Made by a program: the position numbers and the translations under genes
Assembly (NCBI GenBank): GCA_900768525.1
Contig: CAAGDF010000104.1
Coordinates: 1 to 37,717 of the forward strand
DNA from: Clostridia bacterium
GTDB taxonomy: Bacteria; Bacillota; Clostridia; Christensenellales; Borkfalkiaceae
Direction of reading: 5' to 3'
DNA: 37,717 nt
The notes under the pieces: model-generated
The model's input: the letters and a program-made list of their open reading frames with translations, nothing else
Database searches by the model: none
Told to the model about the DNA's origin: nothing
Shown: positions 30,600-37,717 of the stretch, piece by piece
Position numbering within the stretch: the first letter of the stretch is position 1
How the letters are laid out: the number at the start of each line of letters is the position of its first letter

Positions 30600-32105
30600 C
30601 TATACAACCATAACAAATATCATAAGAGCAAAAGCAAGTGCGACAACTATTAGTCTTTTTCTGACAGGTATATTAAGATAATCGGTCACAAAGAACAACC
30701 CGAAATAGTAGAAGAACGCAGCGAAGCCGAAGTTTAAGGGAACGGTGAAGAGTTCAAAGTCGAAAAACGCGACGGCATCGCTTATAAAACTGAGAGTAAC
30801 CGACGGCAAAAACATAGTAACGACAGCCGAACCGAAAAACAAATATTCCACGCAACCGAGGAGCAAGCAAACCATCGTAAACTGATATGCGATGCCGAGG
30901 ACAGGAACGAATATGAGATTTGCGAAAACCGAGATAATCGACATATAGCCCGACATGTCCACCAAAACGGGCAATGTTCCGAGCGTTGCGGAGAGCGTTA
31001 CCGAAAGCGGATCGGCAAGTTTGCCTATCGGCTTTGCCCCGCGCTTGAACACAGGCGTTAAAGAACAAATTCCCGTAACGGCAAGGAAAGAAAGTTGCGT
31101 TCCGACGTTGAATAAATTGAACGGCTCTATGCAAAGTATCACGAAAAACGCAATGGCTATGGATGACAGAAAATCTCTTTTAAACCCGATTTCGGATGAC
31201 AGCAGCACGACCGTTGCCATAATGAGCGCACGGACGGACGACGGGCGAAACCCGCACACGAAACAATAAAACGCGGCGGGAACTAGTATAAACAGCATGC
31301 GCGAAAGCCGTTTAAGTTTTAGTTTGCTTGCGACAAACGCAAACATTGCGACAAACAAACCGACGTGTAACCCCGAAACGGCGAAAACGTGAGCAATGCC
31401 CGCCGCGCGATAAACCGAAACGCGATCCTGAATATGCGACGTATCGCCAAGCGTTAAAGCGATAGCCAAGCCGTAACTTTTGTCGTCCATTCCGCTTTTT
31501 ATTACCGCCTTCGCAAGCCGAAAAGCCTTTTCGGAAAGCGTTGCCTCGTCGCCGACGATTTCTATATTTTCAAGGTCGGAAAAGAAATAATACTTGCCGC
31601 AAAGCACGTCTGAATAAACTTTTTCGGGCGTGAAAGAGTTCCTTACATTACAGTCGAAACGCCAACGCTCGCCCGCAACAGGTTCATCTTCGCCATAGAC
31701 GTAAGCGGTAGCGTCGGCAGCATGCTCGCCGTCGATTTCAACGTTACGGAAAGACAGCAGAAACGCACCGTCATACAGTACCGAAACGCTGTCTACCGTG
31801 GCGGTTGCCGAAACTTCGCCCTCCTTTACGGGCGCATTCTTCGCCAGATAAATTTTCAAATACGAATACCCGAAACCGAGCAAAAAAATCGCGATGAAAC
31901 ACAAAACGCAAATCGACATTTTCTTGCGATCATCGAAAAGAAAAATTACAAGAGCGGACAACACGCCAAAAACAACCGCTATGCCGATTGCAACATTACC
32001 CCTTGAAAAGCAAGCAAAGAACGCGCAAGCAATCCCCGCGGCAAAAAATAGCGCGGCAAGAACAATCGGTCTGAAATTAATTATCTTTTGTTTGACGTTT
32101 TCCAT
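30600..32105 (-). CDS. comEC: ComEC/Rec2-type DNA-uptake channel protein without the beta-lactamase domain
   Basis: A 501-residue membrane protein. Residues 60-190 form the extracellular DUF4131/OB region, then the competence-domain helices with the conserved AAGIAHVFAVSGLHVGLFVA, FVCGFRPSSVRALIMATVVLL and TQLSFLAVTGICSLTPVF. It ends in a membrane helix (LIVVALAFALMIFVMVV), so the C-terminal metallo-beta-lactamase domain of typical ComEC (over 700 residues) is absent. ComEC conducts single-stranded DNA into the cytoplasm during transformation. A tandem 25-bp repeat lies just ahead of the start. The Shine-Dalgarno is weak. Function may be intact with the nuclease-like domain supplied elsewhere, or lost. 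Confidence 0.85.
   Translation of the reverse strand: MENVKQKIINFRPIVLAALFFAAGIACAFFACFSRGNVAIGIAVVFGVLSALVIFLFDDRKKMSICVLCFIAIFLLGFGYSYLKIYLAKNAPVKEGEVSATATVDSVSVLYDGAFLLSFRNVEIDGEHAADATAYVYGEDEPVAGERWRFDCNVRNSFTPEKVYSDVLCGKYYFFSDLENIEIVGDEATLSEKAFRLAKAVIKSGMDDKSYGLAIALTLGDTSHIQDRVSVYRAAGIAHVFAVSGLHVGLFVAMFAFVASKLKLKRLSRMLFILVPAAFYCFVCGFRPSSVRALIMATVVLLSSEIGFKRDFLSSIAIAFFVILCIEPFNLFNVGTQLSFLAVTGICSLTPVFKRGAKPIGKLADPLSVTLSATLGTLPVLVDMSGYMSIISVFANLIFVPVLGIAYQFTMVCLLLGCVEYLFFGSAVVTMFLPSVTLSFISDAVAFFDFELFTVPLNFGFAAFFYYFGLFFVTDYLNIPVRKRLIVVALAFALMIFVMVV
30931..30954 (+). repeat. Dispersed double-palindrome repeat, copy 12, inside comEC
   Basis: GAGATAATCGACATATAGCC then CGAC, two to three mismatches, in frame within comEC (SGYMSIISVF). 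Confidence 0.45.
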
Positions 32106-32113
32106 AATTATTC

Positions 32114-32163
32114 TTGAATAGTAAAAAGTTATTTCGTGTTGAATAATAAAAAGTTAATTCGTG
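32114..32163. repeat. Two 25-bp tandem repeats upstream of comEC
   Basis: TTGAATARTAAAAAGTTAWT + TCGTG is present twice, back to back (32114-32138 and 32139-32163), with two differences. Location 8 bases ahead of the comEC start suggests promoter or operator duplication. Confidence 0.75.
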
Positions 32164-32274
32164 CGATTGCCGTTTATAAATCCGCCGATCAACAATACTA
32201 AAGCCCGCAAATCGGTAACTCGCAAGCCCACAAAAACGACTTGTTTTGCGGGCGCAAAAACTTCTGAAAAACAG

Positions 32275-32303
32275 TTGCCTATTATGCCGTTGTTTGCTAT
32301 AAT
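32275..32303 (+). promoter_or_regulatory. Promoter of 6S RNA
   Basis: TTGCCT (32275-32280) and TATAAT (32298-32303) separated by exactly 17 bases; predicted start at about 32309-32311. Confidence 0.8.
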
Positions 32304-32309
32304 ATAGTT

Positions 32310-32505
32310 GTGCCTGCGGTGTACGAGGTAGGGTCTAATGTAATCCACAAATATAAAAAGGGAGCCGACGTCCGCAACGATATGCAACGCCTGGGATTTT
32401 TGTCTTGAGCAGATCCGTTATACAGGAAGTCAGATTCGTTGGGCTAAGCACCCACCTGCTTTTAACAGCGGGTTATTATTTACTCTATACGGCACAGGCG
32501 GGTAT
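32310..32505 (+). ncRNA. ssrS: 6S RNA
   Basis: About 195 bases, with a promoter and terminator of its own and no credible ORF. The 5' GCCTGCGGTGTACG and the 3' TACGGCACAGGC pair as the closing stem and carry the family's 'GGTGTxCG ... CGGCA' ends. The inside has AGGGAGCCGAC, CGCCTGGGATTTTTGTCTTG, AGCAGATCCGTTATA and CACCCACCTGCTTTTAACAG, which I recall from Clostridia 6S RNAs. 6S RNA mimics an open promoter and sequesters sigma-A RNA polymerase in stationary phase. Covariance scoring would confirm it. Confidence 0.8.
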
Positions 32506-32517
32506 TTTAGTGTATTT

Positions 32518-32546
32518 TCGGGGCGCGTTTCGCGCCTCTTTTTTTT
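32518..32546 (+). terminator. Terminator of 6S RNA
   Basis: GGCGCG-TTT-CGCGCC stem followed by CTCTT and an eight-T run on the plus strand. Confidence 0.8.
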
Positions 32547-32664
32547 GTGCAAAAACTTTTCCCGGACAATTCCTCTCATAAAAAACAAGGCGGTAAACAA
32601 TTCTGCCACCGCTCTTGCCTTTTAATTATTTTGTGTAATATATTCACACTGAAATAGTTTTCGC

Positions 32665-33465
32665 TCACCGGCTCCCGGTTTTATCGTATTTATTATCTTC
32701 GGTCATTTCGCACTTTTCCGCGCCTTTAAGCGCCTCGCATGTCAAACATTCGGTATCGTTCTTTTTGCCGCAAGCGGCGCAAGCGTCAACTGCCATTTTT
32801 GTTTTTCTGCGGCAAATTACCCCGCGGACAATAAGCGCAATGCAAGCCGCAAACCACAAAGCGATTATAAGTATGCCGCAATTCATAAAGAATTCTTCGG
32901 GCAAAATACGAATTATTTCATCGGTGTACCAGTTGAAGCGCCAGTTATCTTTGCTCGGGAAAAACAATGAGTGGAAAAGCGTAAACGCCTTTTCGAAATC
33001 GACGGCGATAGCAATACCCACAACGGGAGGAATTATCGCGCCGACAAGCCCGCTGTAAAAAGAAAACTCGAACCCGCCGAGTTTTTTGGGTTTTACACCC
33101 GCAAACTTAGCAAGTAAAAATCCGCCGAGCAGCAATACCGCGGAAATAATCACGCCCCAGGTATCGAGGTCGAACAGAATTTTACAGTCGGCAAAATGGC
33201 TTGCCGCGGATTCCGAGCATTTAAGCCCGCCCACACCGAACGGCGTACCGAAATTAAGGTAATTCATTACGTCGTTATAAGCGGCAAGAATCTGCTCGTA
33301 AGAAAAACCCGATTCTTCCACAATGTTGAGCGGTCCGATTTGCATATAGTAAAACGGACGGAACCATATGGGAATTGCAAAGGCTACGCCGATGATAAAC
33401 ACCAGCAGTGCGACGATCATTACGACCGTCCATATGTACTCCGCAACGACTTTAAATTTATTCAT
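32665..33465 (-). CDS. DUF1461 (TIGR01906-like) integral membrane protein with C-terminal zinc-ribbon tail
   Basis: A 266-residue membrane protein with four or more helices. The family pattern is seen in YIWTVVMIVALLVFIIGVAF, then YEQILAAYNDVMNYLNFG, HFADCKILFDLDTWG and the later membrane helices. The C-terminal 45 residues carry CAACGKKN, CLTC and KCEM, a zinc-ribbon-like tail after the last helix. The start at 33465 has GGGGG ahead. Function of the family is not known. It precedes the 6S gene convergently. Confidence 0.75.
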   Translation of the reverse strand: MNKFKVVAEYIWTVVMIVALLVFIIGVAFAIPIWFRPFYYMQIGPLNIVEESGFSYEQILAAYNDVMNYLNFGTPFGVGGLKCSESAASHFADCKILFDLDTWGVIISAVLLLGGFLLAKFAGVKPKKLGGFEFSFYSGLVGAIIPPVVGIAIAVDFEKAFTLFHSLFFPSKDNWRFNWYTDEIIRILPEEFFMNCGILIIALWFAACIALIVRGVICRRKTKMAVDACAACGKKNDTECLTCEALKGAEKCEMTEDNKYDKTGSR

Positions 33466-33550
33466 ATTATGCCCCCTTGTGCCACACACAATATTATATC
33501 ATGCGCGACCGAAAAAACGGCTTACCAACTTTCACAAAAAATCAAAACAA

Positions 33551-34405
33551 TCAGTCGAAAAACTCAATCTCGTGAGCATTTTCGTAAGTTTTGCCGCCGC
33601 CGATAAGCGTAACGCACGGTTTATGCAAAATATTCCCGTCGGCAGTCGTTTCGTCGGGATAATTAGTCCACGGCTCTAAACAAATGTAATTTGCCCTGGG
33701 CATCTGCCAGATGAGCAAGTTCGACGCGTCAAATTCGACCGAAACAAACGGTCTGCCGCACTCACGCAAAGTAATTTTACGCGAGTTTATGCCGACGAAC
33801 ACCGCCGTTGAACGTTTGAACAATTCGTCGTTAACCGCCAAAACTTTTCCGCTGCCGAAATCGTCGCAATCAGCGGATACAAGCGAGCCTTCGACCACAA
33901 TGCGCGACAAGAATTTTTCGTCTTTATCAAAAACGATATCGTAAGAATCGAGCGGTTTTTCGATGGCGTAAGCCTCGTGGCTGCCGATGAACGCCCACAT
34001 TTCGTCCCTGCCGTCGTTATGAATTTTATATGTAACGCGTAGTTTTTCACCGACCACTTCATAGCAAGCAGTCAGAGTAAAATCAAACGGGTAAACGGCT
34101 TTTGTTTCCTCGTCGCTTTTTAAAGCGAACGCGGCGGAAGTTTCCGTTACGCTTACGACTTCAAACATTTTACGGCGGGCAAAACCGTGCTGATTTATGC
34201 CGTATTTCTTACCGTTAAAAGTGTATTCCTTATTTTTAAGCGAGCCGCAAACGGGGAAAAGAATAGGCGCACGCCCCGTCCAGAATTTCGGATCGCCTTG
34301 CCACAGTCTTTCTTTTCCGTTAAGTTTTACGCTTTGTAATTCCGCGCCCATCGAGGCTATTTCTACCTGAAGAATATCGTTACCGATTTTTACGTTTTGA
34401 TTCAT
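33551..34405 (-). CDS. Aldose 1-epimerase family protein (LacX-like)
   Basis: A 284-residue galactose-mutarotase-fold protein, close to the LacX subfamily size. It has the family opening GAELQSVKLNGKERLWQGDPKFW and PILFPVCGSLKNKEY, the NQHGFARRKMFEV histidine and the IGSHEAYAIE region, ending with the ICLEPWTNYPDE motif that supplies the catalytic glutamate. It would interconvert anomers of hexose sugars, exact sugar unknown. A weak AAGAA precedes the ATG. Confidence 0.85.
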   Translation of the reverse strand: MNQNVKIGNDILQVEIASMGAELQSVKLNGKERLWQGDPKFWTGRAPILFPVCGSLKNKEYTFNGKKYGINQHGFARRKMFEVVSVTETSAAFALKSDEETKAVYPFDFTLTACYEVVGEKLRVTYKIHNDGRDEMWAFIGSHEAYAIEKPLDSYDIVFDKDEKFLSRIVVEGSLVSADCDDFGSGKVLAVNDELFKRSTAVFVGINSRKITLRECGRPFVSVEFDASNLLIWQMPRANYICLEPWTNYPDETTADGNILHKPCVTLIGGGKTYENAHEIEFFD

Positions 34406-34443
34406 TTCTTGTTAAAACCTGCCGATTATTTTTATTAAAAAGT

Positions 34444-34465
34444 CAACCTATAGGTCGTTTATCTC
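34444..34465 (-). repeat. Dispersed double-palindrome repeat, copy 13
   Basis: CAACCTATAGGTCGTTTATC then TC, reverse orientation, one or two mismatches, in the gap between the plsY stop and the epimerase start. Confidence 0.7.
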
Positions 34466-34486
34466 ACTGTTTGAGCATTTTTGCGC

Positions 34487-35380
34487 TTAATCGAGTTCGT
34501 CGAAATTGTCCGTTTCTTCGCCGTCTTCGTCGTGCTCGTTTTCCGTTTTTTCCGGGTTTGTGTTTTCAAAAACGCTGTCATTATTATAAAGCGTTGCGGC
34601 ATTTTCCGAAGCGTCGGGCTCACCGCGAGTCCCGCCGTCTATACCGAGTTTTTTCATTTTGCGCTTTATTTTCGCCTTGCGGATCATTTCCGTCCAGCTT
34701 GTTTCATGCTCTTCGCCGGCCAGTAGTTTTTTAATGTTCTTCTTATGCGCGTACCATGTCAGACCGATTATACCTAAAATCAGCACCATCGACACCGAGA
34801 AAAAAGCAATTCCGTAATCGAATTTGACGTCGCCCGCAAAGCCCAACGAATACAAGCGCAGCGCGGCTGCAATAGCCGAAGGAGTGGTCGCGATGAACGA
34901 CCCCATCGAGCCCATGCCCGTTATCAGGATATACGCAAGTGCGATAGCGACAAAGATGAGCGTTATATACCATTCGCCGACAAGAAACACGCCGATAGTA
35001 GTAGCTATGCCCTTGCCGCCCTTGAATTTGTAATATACAGGAAATATATGCCCGACAACCGCAAAAAAGCCCGCGATATACTGAGCTGTAACCGCTACCT
35101 CGAGCGGAGAATCGCCGAAATACATATTTTTAAACGCAAGCGCGCCGACCAGCGCGGGGATAGCCCCTTTTGCCATATCCAAAAACAAGGTAAGCAAACC
35201 TATACCCAACCCGAACTCACGACTCATGTTCATAGTCCCCGGGTTTCCGCTACCAATTTTTGTTATGTCTTTGTTTTTGGCGAGCGAAATTATTCTTGCA
35301 AAACTGATACTACCGATAAGATAGCTTCCGACGGCAAGCAATAAAAAGCTCCACCAAAGATCTGCCAAATATAGCTGCAT
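34487..35380 (-). CDS. plsY: Glycerol-3-phosphate acyltransferase PlsY with acidic C-terminal extension
   Basis: A 297-residue protein; PlsY is usually about 200. The core (residues 1-215) has the conserved SYLIGSISFARIISL, IGSGNPGTMNMSREFG (phosphate-binding glycines), DMAKGAIPALVG, and FKGGKGIATTIG motifs. It acylates glycerol-3-phosphate using acyl-phosphate. Residues 215-297 form a long, mostly acidic tail (TEMIRKAKIKRKMKK then TENEHDEDGEETDNFD). I use the ATG at 35380 because AGAGG is well placed; a GTG at 35386 is possible. It follows der, the conserved der-plsY order. Confidence 0.93.
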   Translation of the reverse strand: MQLYLADLWWSFLLLAVGSYLIGSISFARIISLAKNKDITKIGSGNPGTMNMSREFGLGIGLLTLFLDMAKGAIPALVGALAFKNMYFGDSPLEVAVTAQYIAGFFAVVGHIFPVYYKFKGGKGIATTIGVFLVGEWYITLIFVAIALAYILITGMGSMGSFIATTPSAIAAALRLYSLGFAGDVKFDYGIAFFSVSMVLILGIIGLTWYAHKKNIKKLLAGEEHETSWTEMIRKAKIKRKMKKLGIDGGTRGEPDASENAATLYNNDSVFENTNPEKTENEHDEDGEETDNFDELD

Positions 35381-35408
35381 ATACACCTCTGTTTATGCCG
35401 AAAACTTA

Positions 35409-35428
35409 CGATAATCGACCTATAGCCC
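35409..35428 (+). repeat. Dispersed double-palindrome repeat, copy 14
   Basis: CGATAATCGACCTATAGCCC in the der-plsY gap; exact core, then CC instead of GC. Confidence 0.8.
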
Positions 35429-35442
35429 TATTTTGTTTTATA

Positions 35443-36756
35443 TCAATCCTCGTCGCGGTTGCGGAACAAAATTCTGATAGGCGTTCCGCTGAAATCGAAC
35501 GCCTTTCTTAAAACGTTTTCGAGATAGCGTTTATAAGAAAAATGAACGAGTTCGCTGTCGTTCACGAACACCACAAAGCGCGGCGGGCAAACGTCGTCCT
35601 GCGTGGAATAATAAATTTTAAGACGTTTACCTTTTTTTGACGGCGGATCGATGGTGCGAACCGCGTCACCGATAAGATCGTTAAGCGTACCCGTAGTGAT
35701 ACGGCGGTGCGCGTTTTCATACGATTCCATTGCGACGGCAAGTATGTTTTTAACACGCTGACCGGAGAGCGCAGAAACGTAAACCGACTTGTAATAATCC
35801 ATAAACGCAAGGTCGCAGTCAAGTTTTTTGTTGAACTCGTTGATCGTATTCGTGTCCTTTTCGATAAGATCCCATTTGTTCATAACGATGACCGACGGTT
35901 TGCCCTGCTCATGTACGTACCCGCAAATCTTAACGTCCTGTTCGGAAAGCCCCTCTTTGCTGTCTACCACGACAAGGCAAACGTCCGCGCGGCGAACCGC
36001 ACCGAGCGCACGTATTACGCTGTAATATTCAACGTCCTCGTCAACCGCTTTTTTCTTTCTTATGCCCGCAGTGTCGATAAGAATGTAATTCTGCCCGTTT
36101 ACCGTAAACGGAGTATCGATCGCATCACGCGTAGTACCCGAAATATCGGAAACAATCGTCCTGTCGTAACCGAGCAACTTGTTAACAAGACTGCTCTTGC
36201 CCGCGTTAGGCTTACCGACGACGGCAATCTTAATCGACTCGCCCTCGGTTTCTTCCTCTTCGACTTTATCGAGATAAGAACAAACCTCGTCAAGCATATC
36301 GCCAAGCCCTAAAGCCTGCTCGCACGAAATGCCGAACGGCTCGCCAAGTCCCAAATTGTAGTATTCAAAAAGGCGTTCGGGCTTATAATTATCAAGTTTG
36401 TTTACCGCAAGCACAACGGGCTTACGGCTGCGGCGGAGCATATCGGCAACGTCGTAATCGGACGCGGTAATCTCGCTCTTCACGTCGCAAAGCAGCAGGA
36501 TTACGTCGGCGGTTTCAATGGCGATTTCCGCCTGCTTTTTAATGTGCCGCCACATTTCGTCCTCGCTTTTAAGCTCTATTCCGCCGGTATCTATAAGCGT
36601 AAAATTATGTCCGCACCACTCCGCGTCGGCATAAATTCTATCGCGCGTTACGCCCGGTTTGTCTTCTACTATGGCAATTTTTTTGCCCGTAATTTTGTTG
36701 AACAACGTGGACTTGCCTACGTTCGGTCTGCCGACTATGGCTACTATCGGTTTCAT
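35443..36756 (-). CDS. der: Ribosome biogenesis GTPase Der (EngA)
   Basis: A 437-residue protein with two GTPase domains: GRPNVGKSTLFNKI, DTGGIE and NKLD in the first (residues 1-160); GKPNAGKSSLVNKL, DTAGIRKK and MNKWD in the second (175-350), followed by the KH-like domain (KKGKRLKIYYSTQ, PPRFVVFVNDSELVHFSY). It aids 50S subunit assembly. AAGGAAAG precedes the ATG. Order DUF512-der-plsY is conserved in Clostridia. Confidence 0.97.
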   Translation of the reverse strand: MKPIVAIVGRPNVGKSTLFNKITGKKIAIVEDKPGVTRDRIYADAEWCGHNFTLIDTGGIELKSEDEMWRHIKKQAEIAIETADVILLLCDVKSEITASDYDVADMLRRSRKPVVLAVNKLDNYKPERLFEYYNLGLGEPFGISCEQALGLGDMLDEVCSYLDKVEEEETEGESIKIAVVGKPNAGKSSLVNKLLGYDRTIVSDISGTTRDAIDTPFTVNGQNYILIDTAGIRKKKAVDEDVEYYSVIRALGAVRRADVCLVVVDSKEGLSEQDVKICGYVHEQGKPSVIVMNKWDLIEKDTNTINEFNKKLDCDLAFMDYYKSVYVSALSGQRVKNILAVAMESYENAHRRITTGTLNDLIGDAVRTIDPPSKKGKRLKIYYSTQDDVCPPRFVVFVNDSELVHFSYKRYLENVLRKAFDFSGTPIRILFRNRDED

Positions 36757-36827
36757 TATTTCTTTCCTTAATTATCGTATTTCTTTTGGTATTTTATTCT
36801 TTTTATCGTATTTTGGCAAGCATAATT

Positions 36828-36845
36828 CGCCTCTTGGCGTTTTTT
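36828..36845 (+). terminator. Terminator-like hairpin in the DUF512-der gap
   Basis: CGCC-TCTT-GGCG followed by six T residues on the plus strand. Two more stems (TCGGGCA/TGCCCGA at 36879-36902; GCCGAA/TTCGGC at 36913-36929) lie in the same 199-base gap. For the minus-strand genes the T-runs are poor. Confidence 0.45.
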
Positions 36846-36955
36846 ATGCCTTTAACTGCCGTTGTTTATGCTTTTTATCGGGCAATATTCGTTTTTTGCC
36901 CGACAATTCGTCGCCGAAAACTCTTCGGCAACAAAACCACGCTCCTGCAATAAGC

Positions 36956-37717
36956 CTATTCTTCGGCGTCGGGCATAACCGCGCGGACGACTTTCATGCC
37001 GAGTTTTTCGCTTAAATCGGTCAAAGTAACGTCGTCAAGAAAGATATCTTCGCCGCGCATAAGGCAACTGTCGGGTATAAGCAAAACGTCGAATTTTTCG
37101 TCGAGTTTTTGCACGGCGCGCAGAATATCTCCGCCCGTAAGCAAGCCCGTACAATTTACCGTATGCCCGAAAAAGTCGTTTTCTATCGGCAGCAGTTTAA
37201 TCGTAACGTTCGGGCAAGAGTCTTCCACCGTTTTTACGATCCCGCACATAAAATTATATATGCTCGTACCGCTGATTGTCAGATATTTCCCGGGGGGGAG
37301 CAACGTTTTTTTAGTAGTATCTACGAGGTATTCAACGTTTTTCCTGAACTTAAAGCTCATGCCTACGCCGTTTTCGATTTGCGGAAAATCGCCGTAATAT
37401 TCTTCGGGCGGCAAAGGTAATTCCGCCTTGAAAAAAAACTCGTCCGCAAGTTGAATAAGTGAGCCTCCGTGCCTGCTATTGGCACTTTCAACCTGTTCTA
37501 TAACCGAGCGTGCATAGTCGCGGTCGATATCCTCTATGGGGTACAAACCTTCGCGAAATTTAGTAATTCCGCAAGGCACGACCGCCGCCGAAACAATGTT
37601 TTTAAGTTCGTATAACTTATCAATCGTATAATCGAGTTCCTTTCCGTCGTTCACGCCTTTTACCAAAACTACCTGCGCGTTTACCGCAATACCGCCCTCC
37701 TCTAACCGTTTTAACTG
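36956..37717 (-). CDS. DUF512 radical-SAM-associated protein (5' end outside window)
   Basis: The frame is open to the right edge (its first visible residues are QLKRLEEGGIAVNAQVVLVK), so only the C-terminal 253 residues are visible. The family's QVVLVKGVNDGKELDYTID and VAVVPVGLT/EGLYP-type region (AAVVPCGITKFREGLYP) are clear, followed by the DUF512 domain with FKFRKNVEYLVDTTKK and NCTGLLTGGDIL and a final LDDVTLTDLSEKLGMKV. The N-terminal PDZ-like and radical-SAM parts would lie beyond the edge. It precedes der, as in most Clostridia. Its enzymatic role is unknown. Confidence 0.85.
   Translation of the reverse strand, partial: QLKRLEEGGIAVNAQVVLVKGVNDGKELDYTIDKLYELKNIVSAAVVPCGITKFREGLYPIEDIDRDYARSVIEQVESANSRHGGSLIQLADEFFFKAELPLPPEEYYGDFPQIENGVGMSFKFRKNVEYLVDTTKKTLLPPGKYLTISGTSIYNFMCGIVKTVEDSCPNVTIKLLPIENDFFGHTVNCTGLLTGGDILRAVQKLDEKFDVLLIPDSCLMRGEDIFLDDVTLTDLSEKLGMKVVRAVMPDAEE

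Noticed and set aside
32226..32253. Hairpin upstream of 6S as a terminator
   Set aside because: A stem can form but no T-run follows on either strand.
32154..32387. 77-residue minus-strand ORF upstream of comEC
   Set aside because: It overlaps the 6S RNA promoter and 5' end and has no recognisable protein features or ribosome binding site.
6981..35428. Dispersed repeat as a CRISPR array
   Set aside because: Copies are hundreds to thousands of bases apart, in both orientations, without regular spacers or cas genes.

Overview
The window is about 37.7 kb of a Bacillota (Clostridia-type) chromosome. It looks like an uncultured, anaerobic, probably gut-associated spore-forming lineage. This placement is inferred from the Gram-positive gene order (nusA-rimP-polC region, recO/yqzL/era/ybeY/pgpH/phoH/yqfD/yqfC, and DUF512-der-plsY), the presence of the sporulation genes yqfC and yqfD, an ECF-type vitamin transporter, GGAGG ribosome binding sites, and a Clostridia-style interspersed repeat near 1.8 kb. 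No species can be named from the sequence alone.

Layout. (1) 1-13.5 kb is conserved housekeeping DNA, almost all on the minus strand. Read in transcription order it is yqfC, yqfD, phoH, a shortened PgpH-like HD phosphodiesterase, ybeY, era, a YqzL-like microprotein, recO; then an ECF S component, coaX, ispG and a stand-alone PolC-type proofreading protein; then rimP-nusA (nusA runs off the left edge). (2) 13.6-29.3 kb is a phage-derived island. It encodes a P22-like packaging and head module (large and small terminase, portal, scaffold, capsid, head-tail connector, beta-propeller head-closure protein, two or three further virion-like proteins) and a sigma-like activator. I see no integrase, replication, lysis or tail-spike gene. 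Between the two terminase genes sits a non-virion block: a leaderless XRE regulator, a TIR plus methyltransferase-like protein, and a tandem GNAT protein. (3) 29.37-30.52 kb is a regulator/membrane-protein cassette between two near-identical hairpins. (4) 30.6-37.7 kb returns to housekeeping DNA: a comEC homologue without its beta-lactamase domain, a 6S RNA gene, a DUF1461 membrane protein, an aldose-1-epimerase family protein, plsY, der and a DUF512 protein cut by the right edge.

How it may work together. The activator gene at the head of the phage island has two good promoters. The distal one is a perfect TTGACA-17-TATAAT with a near-consensus Gram-positive LexA box lying on its start site. 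A second promoter precedes the terS-portal-capsid operon. The simplest reading is DNA damage -> LexA release -> activator -> capsid and packaging genes. The host-wide short repeat CGATAATCGACCTATAGG occurs at similar density inside and outside the island (14 copies in the window), which suggests the island has long been resident. It could be a decayed prophage, a capsid-forming satellite or a domesticated particle; the sequence alone does not decide.

Other notable points are a pantothenate kinase fused to an FtsK-gamma-like DNA-binding domain, the truncated PolC, and the dispersed double-palindrome repeat family.
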